DNA of 64,000 nucleotides from the NCBI GenBank assembly GCA_009704945.1, contig WLDG01000001.1, positions 83,631 through 147,630 on the forward strand, in the 5' to 3' direction. A program made the position numbers and the translations under genes. This DNA comes from Actinomycetota bacterium (GTDB lineage Bacteria > Actinomycetota > Actinomycetes > Actinomycetales > Microbacteriaceae). Below the pieces are notes generated by a model. It did not search any database, was not told the origin of the DNA, and worked only from the letters and a program-made list of their open reading frames with translations. Numbering within the stretch: position 1 is the stretch's first letter; each line of letters starts with the position of its first letter. Below, one piece after another: positions 53,775-63,215 of the stretch.

Positions 53775-56404
53775 GAAATAAGGCCCTTTGCAGCGTCTAT
53801 TGCTTTTTGAATCTTTGAAATGTTGACACCGCCAGCTTGGGCAAAATCGGCCTTACCCCCGCCGCCACCGCCAAGTACAGCTGCAGCGCTCTTAGCTAGA
53901 TTGCCGGCATTCATCAAAGATTGTGCTTCTTGGCCAAGCCCCACCATCACAATGGGCTTTTGATCAATGAGTGCTCCCAGAATGACCGCACTCTTGCTGC
54001 CGAGTTGATTACGAGCTGCTAGCACTACTTGCCTCAGCAGATCAGCGCTATCAATGTCGCTCAACAGTTTGGTAAGAACTGTGAATGAACCAATCGAACT
54101 TGCCTCGCCCAGGTATGAACTTATTTCGGACAATGCCTTCTTTGAACGCAGATCATCGAGTTGTTTCTGGGTTGAGCGAAGAAGTTCCAGAGAATCAGTA
54201 AAGCGAGACTCTAGTTCGTTCAGCGGAACCTTGAGTTCAGCGGTCAACCGTCGAAGAATTGAACGCTCTGCAACAAGAGTTCTTAGAGCTTCAATGCCAA
54301 CCTCTGCTTCAATGCGTCTAATGCCAGAACCCACCGAAGATTCCCCAGTAAGTGTTACTAGGCCAATTTGACTCGTCCTTGAAACGTGGGTGCCACCACA
54401 TAACTCCCTCGACCAAGGGCCACCAACTTGAACGACACGAACTAATTCATCGTAAGTTTCTCCGAATAGAGCAATGGCGCCCCAGTCCTTAGCATCAGGC
54501 AATGACATAAATTCAGCACTCACGGCTAAATCAGATCTAATTGCAAGATTAGAAACTTCTTCGATTTCGCTCTTGGTGGCATCGGAAAGAGCCTCGCCCC
54601 AAGCAAAATCGAGACGCATGTAGCCTGGTTTGTTATACGAACCTGACTGCAAGGCGTTCGGCCCTAATACCTGTCGCAGAGCAGCGTGGATAACGTGGGT
54701 AGCACTGTGAGCCTGGCACGCTCCGACTCGCCAATCCTGATTAACCCGGGTTTCGACGAGTTGTTCTTTGTTCACGGTCCCACTGACTACGCGTACCCTA
54801 TGAGAGAACAAACCCTTAACAGGTTTTTGAACATCCAACACCTCAAGCACAACTGTGCCGGCAACTATTTGACCAGCATCAGCAATCTGCCCACCTGATT
54901 CGGCATAAAGAGTTGTGCTGTCCAGGATTACTTCTCCAAGTTGACCCTGGTGTAGTTCACTAACGGCCTGCCCGTCATGAATCAAACCGATTACTTTGGC
55001 CTCAGCCTCCAGTTTTTCATACCCCAGAAAACGGGTTTCCCCCAGGCTGCGGAAATCACTGTAAACATCGAGATTTGTACTTGCTCTCTTGCTCTTTGCA
55101 TCAAGCTTGGCCCGATCGCGCTGTGCCTTCATAAGTTCATCGAACTTGGATCGATCGACTCTCTTGCCCTGTTCTTGAGCAATTTCAATCGTAAGGTCGA
55201 TAGGAAATCCGTAGGTGTCATGAAGCAAGAAAGCTATTTCGCCAGAAAGTTCTGACTTGGTCTTAGCAAGCTCCTCTTCAAGGACCTGGCTTCCGGCGTC
55301 GAGTGTCTTCCTGAATCCGTTCTCCTCAGCAAGCGCGGCCCTTAGCACCCGATCAAAGCTCTCCTCTAGTTCGGGATATGCTTCGGCCATTGCATTCTTG
55401 CTAGCGGTGAACAATCTCTCAAAACAGGGTTGCTCGATTCCCAGGAGTCTTAGAGCTCGAACGGATCTCCTTAGTAGTCTGCGTAAAACATAACCTCGGC
55501 CCTCATTTGATGGTGTAACACCATCACTCATTAACATCAGAGCTGAGCGAATGTGGTCCGCTATAACTCGCATCCTGACGTCGTCATCCGTGTTTGCCCC
55601 GTACTTTTTTCCACTTAATTCACTTGCAATATCAATTAGAGGTCGAACCTGGTCAATCTCGTAAATGTTTTCAACACCCTGGAGAAGAAAAGCTACTCTC
55701 TCGAGACCCATGCCTGTATCTATGTTCTTCTTGGGCAAATCCCCGAGAATTGGGAAGTCTTCCTTTGCTCCACCGTCACCGCGTTCATACTGCATGAACA
55801 CCAAATTCCAAATTTCGATGTAGCGATCCTCGTCAGCCTCTGGCCCACCCTCGCGACCGTAAGCAGGTCCTCGATCGAAATATATTTCTGAGCACGGCCC
55901 GGCAGGACCACGCTGACCAGTTGACCAGTAGTTGTCCTTCATTCCTCGCTTTTGGATGCGATCACGTGGAATAGATGTCTGCTCTAACCAATATCCGATG
56001 GACTCATCGTCATCTTCATAAACGGTTGCCCATAACTTTTCAGGGTCAAAACCCAACCCCCCATTTTCAACAGGCGAAGTTAGAAGCTCCCACGCGTATG
56101 CGATGGCTTCTTTTTTGAAGTAGTCGCCAAATGAGAAATTTCCATTCATTTGAAAGAAGGTGCCGTGGCGAGTGGTCTTGCCAACTTCTTCAATGTCTAA
56201 GGTCCTTACGCACTTCTGCACAGATGTTGCTCTGTCATAAGGGGCTGGTAGCACACCGGTCATGTACGGGATAAAAGGAACCATCCCTGCAACCGTGAAC
56301 ATTAGGTTCGGATCCTGGCTAATCAGAGACGCACTAGGTACAACTGTGTGATTCTTCGACTCGAAGAACTCAAGCCATCGCCGCTTGATTTCAGCGGTCT
56401 TCAT
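53771..56404 (-). CDS. alaS: Alanyl-tRNA synthetase
   Basis: IKRRWLEFFESKNHTVVPSASLISQDPNLMFTVAGMVPF, HSATHVIHAALRQVLG. Confidence 0.98.
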   Translation of the reverse strand: MKTAEIKRRWLEFFESKNHTVVPSASLISQDPNLMFTVAGMVPFIPYMTGVLPAPYDRATSVQKCVRTLDIEEVGKTTRHGTFFQMNGNFSFGDYFKKEAIAYAWELLTSPVENGGLGFDPEKLWATVYEDDDESIGYWLEQTSIPRDRIQKRGMKDNYWSTGQRGPAGPCSEIYFDRGPAYGREGGPEADEDRYIEIWNLVFMQYERGDGGAKEDFPILGDLPKKNIDTGMGLERVAFLLQGVENIYEIDQVRPLIDIASELSGKKYGANTDDDVRMRVIADHIRSALMLMSDGVTPSNEGRGYVLRRLLRRSVRALRLLGIEQPCFERLFTASKNAMAEAYPELEESFDRVLRAALAEENGFRKTLDAGSQVLEEELAKTKSELSGEIAFLLHDTYGFPIDLTIEIAQEQGKRVDRSKFDELMKAQRDRAKLDAKSKRASTNLDVYSDFRSLGETRFLGYEKLEAEAKVIGLIHDGQAVSELHQGQLGEVILDSTTLYAESGGQIADAGQIVAGTVVLEVLDVQKPVKGLFSHRVRVVSGTVNKEQLVETRVNQDWRVGACQAHSATHVIHAALRQVLGPNALQSGSYNKPGYMRLDFAWGEALSDATKSEIEEVSNLAIRSDLAVSAEFMSLPDAKDWGAIALFGETYDELVRVVQVGGPWSRELCGGTHVSRTSQIGLVTLTGESSVGSGIRRIEAEVGIEALRTLVAERSILRRLTAELKVPLNELESRFTDSLELLRSTQKQLDDLRSKKALSEISSYLGEASSIGSFTVLTKLLSDIDSADLLRQVVLAARNQLGSKSAVILGALIDQKPIVMVGLGQEAQSLMNAGNLAKSAAAVLGGGGGGKADFAQAGGVNISKIQKAIDAAKGLIS

Positions 56405-56611
56405 TTACTGCTTCTTGGTCGAAGGTCTTGATTTGGGTTTGTTGAGTTCAGCTTCGCGCTCTTTGTAGCCGTCCGCCACAGCGTTGCCAAACTCCTTTGC
56501 AGCACCAATTAGCTCTTCTGTCGCAGCTTTGACCTGGGGGTTGTCTTTAGCCTGAACAGCAGCAAACGCACCCAAGCCTAGGCCTACAACAAACCAACTT
56601 AATCTAGACAT
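56405..56611 (-). CDS. Small conserved hypothetical protein
   Basis: 68 aa, N-terminal hydrophobic segment, abuts alaS; SD GGAAG upstream. Confidence 0.65.
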   Translation of the reverse strand: MSRLSWFVVGLGLGAFAAVQAKDNPQVKAATEELIGAAKEFGNAVADGYKEREAELNKPKSRPSTKKQ

Positions 56612-56962
56612 TTACTTCCTGCGCTTTCCGAGAATGGATGTGAAGCCTTGCAATACCCCAACAAGTTTAGTTATGGGAGCTCCAACTGAAGATGTGAAAA
56701 CGGCGACTAGCGAGTTGATGTTCTCCGTAACCTGCTCGACGTCTGCCGTGATGTTGTCAATTCGCTTCAGTTGCTTATTTGCCTCTGAGAGCGTTGTTTT
56801 GGCTTCACCTAACATTGGTTCAAATTCCGCGTTAAAGATTTGAACTGTACGAGTTGTTTCGTCAATTAGGCGACTGAGCTTGATCAAGGGCAGAGCAAGC
56901 ATTAGCACCAGCAGCAGCAATGCGCCGCTGATGATGACTACTGCTAGATCGCCGGCAGACAA
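56612..56962 (-). CDS. DUF948-type membrane-anchored coiled-coil protein
   Basis: N-terminal TM then heptad-like helix (LSEANKQLKRIDNITADVEQVTENINSL); TTG start; rpsD-DUF948-alaS synteny. Confidence 0.78.
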   Translation of the reverse strand: MSAGDLAVVIISGALLLLVLMLALPLIKLSRLIDETTRTVQIFNAEFEPMLGEAKTTLSEANKQLKRIDNITADVEQVTENINSLVAVFTSSVGAPITKLVGVLQGFTSILGKRRK

Positions 56963-56967
56963 ACTAA

Positions 56968-57597
56968 TTACCTCGCTGCGTAATACTCAACCACCAGCTG
57001 TACTTCACAAATCACTGGTACTTCAGCACGCTTTGGTCGACGGACCAAAGTAGCCTGCAATTTGTCTAGCTGAACGGATAGGTACTCAGGGGTTGCGGCA
57101 TTAACATCGGCGTGACCACCGGCTGCAGCAACTTGGAAGGGCTCGGTCTTCTCGCTCTTGTCATGAACATGAATCATCTGACCTGGCTTAACACGGAAAG
57201 ATGGGCGGTCAACACGCGCTCCATCTACAAGTATGTGGCGGTGAACTACCATCTGGCGAGCTTGCGCCATTGTTCTAGCGAATCCAGAACGCAGGACAAG
57301 AGCGTCCAAGCGCATCTCTAGCAACTCAACCAAATTTTCACCGGTCAAACCATCTGTGCGCTTTGCTTCTTGGAAAGTCTTCCTTAGCTGTGCTTCTCTA
57401 ATTCCGTATTGAGCACGTAGGCGCTGCTTTTCGCGCAGACGAACAGCAAAGTCAGAATCTGATTTACGCTTGGTGCGGCCATGCTGACCGGGAGCATATG
57501 CACGCTTCTGCATGTACTTTCCAGCCTTTGGGGTTAGAGCAATCCCGAGCGCGCGTGATAGACGCGTCTTGCTTCGGGTTCTAGTTGTCTTAGACAA
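56968..57597 (-). CDS. rpsD: 30S ribosomal protein S4
   Basis: S4 fold with LEMRLDALVLRSGFARTMAQARQMVVHRHILVDG; TTG start at 57597 with GAGAGG SD, shorter than the listed ORF. Confidence 0.96.
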   Translation of the reverse strand: MSKTTRTRSKTRLSRALGIALTPKAGKYMQKRAYAPGQHGRTKRKSDSDFAVRLREKQRLRAQYGIREAQLRKTFQEAKRTDGLTGENLVELLEMRLDALVLRSGFARTMAQARQMVVHRHILVDGARVDRPSFRVKPGQMIHVHDKSEKTEPFQVAAAGGHADVNAATPEYLSVQLDKLQATLVRRPKRAEVPVICEVQLVVEYYAAR

Positions 57598-57632
57598 GCA
57601 AATACCTCTCAATTAGTTTCATTGGATTGTGT

Positions 57633-57655
57633 CGGGTCTCCAGCCGCTGAGCCCG
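57633..57655 (-). promoter_or_regulatory. Hairpin in rpsD 5' leader, candidate S4 autoregulatory structure
   Basis: Minus strand CGGGCTCAG-CGG-CTGGAGACCCG folds into a GC-rich stem with two single-nt bulges, between the promoter and the SD. Confidence 0.4.
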
Positions 57656-57667
57656 GGCAACCTCGAA

Positions 57668-57697
57668 ATTCTAGCAGGGGCTTTGGTGGCTTGTCAC
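57668..57697 (-). promoter_or_regulatory. Candidate sigma-A promoter of rpsD
   Basis: Minus strand GTGACA (57692-57697) - 18 nt - TAGAAT (57668-57673); overlaps the rarA stop region. Confidence 0.6.
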
Positions 57698-58926
57698 TCC
57701 CCCGATAGTGCTTTGCGTATGGCTCTTAGACGCTCCGCGAGGGTCTTCTCATAGCCAATCTCACCAGGATTGAAGAGGCCTTTGGCTTCCGAATAGTGCT
57801 GCTTGACAATGCCTGCGGGGAAATCATGGGGATAGATGTATCCGATTGCGCCGGTGGATCTCAAGGGAGCAGGCACGGCAGGTGCGAACCCGTCCTTCAC
57901 CTGGGCAATTGCCTTATCAATAGCCAGGTAAACCGAGTTCGATTTAGGTGCAAGGGATAGGTAAACCGTTGCCTCGGCAAGGGGAATTCGACCTTCTGGC
58001 ATTCCTATTTTCTCTACAACCGAAGCAGCCGCTTCTGCAATCACAAGGGCATTCGGATCGGCTAATCCAATGTCTTCAGCAGCCAGAATCATTAATCTTC
58101 GAGCGATGAACCTGGGGTCTTCGCCTCCCACGATCATTCTCGCAAGATAGTGCAGTGCCGAGTCTGCATCCGATCCTCTTATTGATTTAATGAAAGCGCT
58201 GATGGTGTCGTAGTGCGAATCTCCACCGTCGTCATAAGCGAGCGCGTTCTGACTGACTGCCTTAACAATTTCTAGAGAAATCTGTTGGTTTGTTGAATTT
58301 GCGCTGGCTTCTAACAGAGAAAGTGCTCTTCTGGCGTCACCTGCAGAGATGCGAGCTATGAAATCAATTGCCTCTTCAGAAAACTTCGAGCTCTTGAGGA
58401 GGTAGTCAACATCCACAGCTCTCAGGAGTAATTGTTTTATGTCAGATTCTTCTAGAGGCTTCAGAGCAATGACGAGTGAACGAGAGATCAAAGGCTTGAC
58501 AACGCTAAATGACGGGTTCTCGGTAGTTGCGGCAACGAGTGTTATTACCCCCGACTCAACAGCTCCTAATAAAGCGTCCTGCTGCGACTTGCTGAAGCGA
58601 TGAATCTCATCAAGAAAAAGAACGGTCTGTTTTTCAAATGTCTGCAAGTCGGTTTTGGCGCGGTCAATTACTTCTCGAACTTGAGAGACAGAGGCACTTA
58701 TTGCACTGAGCTCAACGAAACGAGCCTTGCTGCTACTTGCAATGAGGCGAGCGATTGTGGTTTTGCCACTTCCAGGTGGCCCCCAAAGGATGATTGAGCT
58801 CAAACCCCGATTGAAGTCTCCGTTTACAAGCCTTGCGAGTGGGCCTCCCGGCTTTATTGCAGCATCTTGACCGACCACCTGTTCAAGGGAAGTAGGTCTT
58901 AGTCTTTCTGGTAGCGGGGAAACCAC
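57694..58926 (-). CDS. rarA: Replication-associated recombination protein A (MgsA/RarA AAA+ ATPase)
   Basis: RPTSLEQVVGQDAAI, ILWGPPGSGKTTIARLIA, FLDEIHRFSKSQQDALL; GTG start. Confidence 0.96.
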   Translation of the reverse strand: MVSPLPERLRPTSLEQVVGQDAAIKPGGPLARLVNGDFNRGLSSIILWGPPGSGKTTIARLIASSSKARFVELSAISASVSQVREVIDRAKTDLQTFEKQTVLFLDEIHRFSKSQQDALLGAVESGVITLVAATTENPSFSVVKPLISRSLVIALKPLEESDIKQLLLRAVDVDYLLKSSKFSEEAIDFIARISAGDARRALSLLEASANSTNQQISLEIVKAVSQNALAYDDGGDSHYDTISAFIKSIRGSDADSALHYLARMIVGGEDPRFIARRLMILAAEDIGLADPNALVIAEAAASVVEKIGMPEGRIPLAEATVYLSLAPKSNSVYLAIDKAIAQVKDGFAPAVPAPLRSTGAIGYIYPHDFPAGIVKQHYSEAKGLFNPGEIGYEKTLAERLRAIRKALSGE

Positions 58927-58932
58927 AAGTTG

Positions 58933-58951
58933 ATTCTAGGCACTCTAGAAT
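58933..58951. promoter_or_regulatory. Symmetric divergent promoter core between rarA and cyclophilin gene
   Basis: ATTCTAG-gcact-CTAGAAT: TAGAAT -10 boxes on both strands; minus box is followed by 6 nt then rarA GTG. Confidence 0.6.
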
Positions 58952-58973
58952 GGCAGCTCGGAAGGCATATCTA

Positions 58974-59723
58974 ATGAAAAAAGACGACAAGCTATCGAGC
59001 TACCAGGCAAAACAAGACCTGATCAAAGGCAGAAAATCAATTGCGTCCAAGGACAATCGAATAGCTATCCTTGCTGCGGCTGCAGCACTTGCAATAGCTT
59101 TCGCCGCCCAGACTGTCTACTTCAATCTTGGACCTGGCAGTGTTTCGGCTGATCAGGCTTCCAACGAGGAACCGACCGAGGATTCGACTTCGGAGAATTC
59201 GCTACCCTCCCCTGACTTGGCAGAGGGGCGCGTCTGGAACAGCACAGTTGAACTGAACGGCTCTGCAATCAACCTAGAACTCGATGGCGTAAACGCCCCG
59301 CAAGCTGTTGCTAACTTCGTATCACTTAGCCGCGCTGGCTATTTCGAGGGTGTCGCCTGTCATCGACTAGTCACACAAGGAATCTATGTCCTGCAATGCG
59401 GCGACCCCATCGGAGATGGAACTGGTGGGCCCGGTTACAATTTCGGACCAATTGAAAACGCACCGGCAGATGATCTGTATTCGGAAGGCGTCTTGGCAAT
59501 GGCCAGACGCGGAGGTGATGGAAATTCAATGGGAAGCCAGTTCTTCATCGTCTACAAAGACTCTGTTATCCCATCCGATCAGGCCGGCGGCTACACAGTG
59601 TTTGGACGCGTAACTGGCGGATTGGACACAATCCAGGCAATTGCGGCTCAGGGCACAGAAGATGGCTCCTCAGACGGCAGACCATCTACTGAGGTCAAGT
59701 TAGGCAATGTTTCGGTAGAGTAA
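58974..59723 (+). CDS. Cyclophilin-type peptidyl-prolyl cis-trans isomerase, membrane-anchored
   Basis: TM AILAAAAALAIAFAAQTVYF then cyclophilin domain (CHRLVTQGIYVLQCGDPIGDGTGGPGY, GSQFFIVY); ATG at 58974 preferred over 58950 because GGAAGG lies 8 nt upstream. Confidence 0.9.
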   Translation: MKKDDKLSSYQAKQDLIKGRKSIASKDNRIAILAAAAALAIAFAAQTVYFNLGPGSVSADQASNEEPTEDSTSENSLPSPDLAEGRVWNSTVELNGSAINLELDGVNAPQAVANFVSLSRAGYFEGVACHRLVTQGIYVLQCGDPIGDGTGGPGYNFGPIENAPADDLYSEGVLAMARRGGDGNSMGSQFFIVYKDSVIPSDQAGGYTVFGRVTGGLDTIQAIAAQGTEDGSSDGRPSTEVKLGNVSVE

Positions 59724-59747
59724 AAAGTCGCGAAATCAGGAGAGAAC

Positions 59748-60962
59748 TTGAGCGCTAATGAATTTGGTCGAGTAGACGAGAAAAACTCTGTTTATTTGAA
59801 AGATCAAGGCACCGAACGCCTGGTTGGTCAATACCCAGATGTCTCAGCCGACGAGGCCATCGCCTTCTTCATTAGAAAGTTCGAAGATCTAGAGGCCCAA
59901 GTCAGAATACTTGAGCAAAGAATTGCCAATGGAATCACTGACGCGAAAAGCTTGAAAGCCGCTCACTCAACTCTCAACAAGGAAGTTACTGAGCCAAAGG
60001 GCGTTGGAAACTACGAAAATCTTCGACAAAGACTTTCGAAACTCGCACCTGCAATAGAAGATGCTGCAGCTAAAGCAAACGAAGCACGTGAAAAAGCTGT
60101 CGCTATTGCCTTGGAGGAAAAAGAGAAGATAGCCAAAAGAGCTGAGGAATTGGTAAGCAACCTCGGATCTGTTAACTGGAAGAAATCTGGCGAGGAAATG
60201 GCTGAACTGTTCGCCAAGTGGCAGCAGCTCCAAAAAGACAGCCCCAAAATAGCGAAGTCCATTACGGATCCAATCTGGAAGAGATATTCGCAAGCGAGAG
60301 CGCAATTTGAGTCAGGCAAACGCAAGTACTTTGCCTTGCAAGACGCCAAGTTCAAGGAAGCTAAAAAACTTAAAGCAGACTTGACTAAGAAAGCCGAAGG
60401 CTTGGCAGACAAGGGTGCTGCCGCAGCCGCCGAGTACAAAAAACTGCAGGCTGAATGGAAAAAGGCTGGCAAGGCCGGAAAGATTGAAGAAAAGCTCTGG
60501 GAAACATTCCGGGCTGCTGGGGACAAGATTTTCGAGAAGAAGAAAGAACTCGACGAAAAGCTAGCCACATCACACGCGGAGAACTTAACTGCCAAGCAGG
60601 CTCTCCTGATTGAGGCTGAAGCAATTCCATTGTCCGACCTAAAGGCAGCAAGATCAAAGCTTGCTCAAATTCAAAACAAATGGTCAAAAATTGGACACGT
60701 TCCAAAGGACCAAGTTAAGAACATCGAGGGACGTCTCCGCCAGATCGAATCCAAAATCTCTGAGGCAGAGAGGGAGGCTTGGCAAAGATCTGACCCTGCG
60801 GCTAAGGCTCGCAGTAATGCATTTGTGGAGCAGCTGGAGAAGGCAATTTCCAAATTGGAAAAAGAGCTTTCATCTGCCCCAGACAACAAAAAGAAAGAAA
60901 TTCAGGACCAAATTGAATCCAGGCGCCAGCTTCTGGTCGCAGCACAGAATGCGGTCGACTAA
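59748..60962 (+). CDS. DUF349 domain protein
   Basis: Long helical repeats (ELFAKWQQLQKDSPKIAKSITDPIWKRYSQARAQFESGKRKYF); TTG start, SD AGGAGAG. Confidence 0.88.
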   Translation: MSANEFGRVDEKNSVYLKDQGTERLVGQYPDVSADEAIAFFIRKFEDLEAQVRILEQRIANGITDAKSLKAAHSTLNKEVTEPKGVGNYENLRQRLSKLAPAIEDAAAKANEAREKAVAIALEEKEKIAKRAEELVSNLGSVNWKKSGEEMAELFAKWQQLQKDSPKIAKSITDPIWKRYSQARAQFESGKRKYFALQDAKFKEAKKLKADLTKKAEGLADKGAAAAAEYKKLQAEWKKAGKAGKIEEKLWETFRAAGDKIFEKKKELDEKLATSHAENLTAKQALLIEAEAIPLSDLKAARSKLAQIQNKWSKIGHVPKDQVKNIEGRLRQIESKISEAEREAWQRSDPAAKARSNAFVEQLEKAISKLEKELSSAPDNKKKEIQDQIESRRQLLVAAQNAVD

Positions 60963-63184
60963 GCACCCTTGACGCGATAGACGTCATAGACGTTATCGAT
61001 GCGCCTGACTTGATTGAGTAAATGATCTAGGTGCGATGGGTCAGCCATTTCAAAAACAAACCTGCTCAGCGCGACCCTGTCACGACCTGTGGAAACTGTG
61101 GCACTAAGAATGTTTACGTGATTTTCGGTCAGGACTCTAGTTACATCGGATAGCAAACCACTTCGATCCAGCGCCTCAACCTGGATCTGCACCATGAAGA
61201 CACCTCTTGAGTCTTCGGACCACGACACGTCGACAATGCGTTCTTGACGCAAACTAGTTACGTTCTTGCAGTCTCCACGGTGCACGGAAACTCCATCGCC
61301 GCGAGTAATAAAGCCGATTATCGGATCTCCAGGAACTGGAGTGCAACACCGCGCCATTTTGGTCATAACATCAGCAGAACCCTTTACCAAAACGCCCTGG
61401 TTGGGGTTTCGAGGTCCCCGCAGAGACTTGGGTACCTGGATGGGGATCTCTTCAGTTTCAGGCTCGCTAATCCCCTGGAGTAGCTTGAGCCTTTCGATGA
61501 CACTCGATGCTGACACCTGCCCTTGGCCAATCATGCTAAACAGGCTGTTCGAGTCAGTAAGGCGCAGATCTTGGGCAACTTGTTCTAACAAGTCGGAATT
61601 GATCAAGGATTGGATTGGTAATCCTTGCCTCCTGAGCGCGCGGACTAAAGATTCCTTACCCTCCTCAGATGAATGCTCTTTTCGCTCTTGAGTGAACCAG
61701 TGCTTGATTTTCGCTCGAGCTCTCGGGCTGGCAACAAAGCTCAGCCAATCCTTACTGGGGCTTGCTGTATTTGACTTTGAGGTCAGAACCTCAACCACAT
61801 CCCCAGCCTGCAGTTTTGTCTCCAACGGAACCAGTCTTCCGTTGACTTTTGCTCCAATTGTTTTGTGACCGACCTCAGTGTGAACAGCGTAGGCGAAATC
61901 AATCGGTGTTGATCCAGCAGAAAGGCCAATCACACGGCCTTTCGGGGTGAAAACATAAAGCTCCTTGGCACCAATCTCGAAGCGGAGATTATCTAAAAAC
62001 TCTCCTGGATCGGCTGTTTCTTCCTGCCAATCACTTAGCTGTTTAAGCCAAGCCAAGTCGACTTCCCTCTCGGGCTCTTTAGATGATCCTTGCTTGTATT
62101 TCCAGTGAGCGGCGACACCGTACTCAGCTCGTTGATGCATGTCCTGAGTTCGAATCTGTATTTCAACTGCGCGGCCCTCTGGCCCCAGGACGGTTGTATG
62201 CAGAGATTGATAAAGATTGAACTTGGGCATTGCAATGTAATCCTTGAAACGACCAGGCAGCGGTGACCAACGAGCATGAATAGCTCCAAGTGCTGCATAG
62301 CAATCACGGACAGTAGGAACGATGACCCTAATTCCGACCAGGTCGTAGATATCCTCGAATTCCCGTCCTTTCAGTACCATCTTTTGATAAATCGAGTAGT
62401 ACTGCTTAGGTCTTCCCTCCAACCTGGCCTTCACTCGCGCTTCGCGAAGTTCGTTTTCAATTTCCTCGCTGACGGTCTCTGTGTATTCGCTTCTAAGTGG
62501 GTTGCGCTGCTTTACCAGTGAAACAATTTCCTCGTAAACCTTCGGATACAAAACCGAAAAGCTGATGTCTTCTAGCTCGCTCTTGATTGTTGCAATTCCT
62601 AGTCGGTGAGCTAGTGGGGCATAAATTTCTAGAGTCTCCTGAGCTTTGCGTCTGGCGGATTCTGGCTCCACGAAGCCCCAAGTTCTGGCGTTGTGTAAGC
62701 GGTCCGCAAGCTTGATCACAAGCACTCGAACATCCTTGCTCATGGCAACAACCATTTTTCGCATTGTTTCTGCTTGTGCTGTGTCACCAAATTTCATTTT
62801 GTCTAGCTTTGTGACGCCATCAACAAGTAGACCCACCTCTTCGCCAAACTCTTGTCTTAAATGATCAATTGAATAATCTGTGTCTTCAACGGTGTCGTGT
62901 AGCAAGGCGGCCGCAATCGTTGCGGGCCCCGAGCCAAGATCGGCAAGAATTCTCGCCACGGCTAGCGGATGGGTTATGTAATCTTCTCCAGATTTGCGCT
63001 TTTGACCCTCGTGGTATTTTTCAGCAGTTTTATAGGCGCGCTCGATCATGCTGGAATCAGACTTGGGATGATTCTGGCGCACCGTCCGAATCAGTTCCGC
63101 TAGATCCTCACTGAGGGCACCTGATGCTTTAGTGAAGATCCAAGGAAGCCTTGAGCGAAGCGAACTTGCCAAACTGTCCGACAT
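60959..63184 (-). CDS. rel: Bifunctional (p)ppGpp synthetase/hydrolase
   Basis: HD domain (LLHDTVEDTDYSIDHLRQEFGEEV), RelA/SpoT synthetase, TGS (VFTPKGRVIGLSAGSTPIDFAYAVHTEVGHKTIGAKVNG), ACT. Confidence 0.97.
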   Translation of the reverse strand: MSDSLASSLRSRLPWIFTKASGALSEDLAELIRTVRQNHPKSDSSMIERAYKTAEKYHEGQKRKSGEDYITHPLAVARILADLGSGPATIAAALLHDTVEDTDYSIDHLRQEFGEEVGLLVDGVTKLDKMKFGDTAQAETMRKMVVAMSKDVRVLVIKLADRLHNARTWGFVEPESARRKAQETLEIYAPLAHRLGIATIKSELEDISFSVLYPKVYEEIVSLVKQRNPLRSEYTETVSEEIENELREARVKARLEGRPKQYYSIYQKMVLKGREFEDIYDLVGIRVIVPTVRDCYAALGAIHARWSPLPGRFKDYIAMPKFNLYQSLHTTVLGPEGRAVEIQIRTQDMHQRAEYGVAAHWKYKQGSSKEPEREVDLAWLKQLSDWQEETADPGEFLDNLRFEIGAKELYVFTPKGRVIGLSAGSTPIDFAYAVHTEVGHKTIGAKVNGRLVPLETKLQAGDVVEVLTSKSNTASPSKDWLSFVASPRARAKIKHWFTQERKEHSSEEGKESLVRALRRQGLPIQSLINSDLLEQVAQDLRLTDSNSLFSMIGQGQVSASSVIERLKLLQGISEPETEEIPIQVPKSLRGPRNPNQGVLVKGSADVMTKMARCCTPVPGDPIIGFITRGDGVSVHRGDCKNVTSLRQERIVDVSWSEDSRGVFMVQIQVEALDRSGLLSDVTRVLTENHVNILSATVSTGRDRVALSRFVFEMADPSHLDHLLNQVRRIDNVYDVYRVKGA

Positions 63185-63215
63185 CTCTAGCTCCTTGAAT
63201 TGGGTAGAGAGAAGT

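Noticed and set aside
60011-60595. 194-aa minus-strand ORF inside the DUF349 gene
   Set aside because: Ser/Ala/Phe-rich shadow of Lys/Glu/Ala-rich coiled-coil coding sequence; no RBS or family motif
59748-60962. Lys/Glu-rich DUF349 protein considered as a repeat-driven novel element
   Set aside because: The helical pattern matches the DUF349 family; no nucleotide-level tandem repeat was seen
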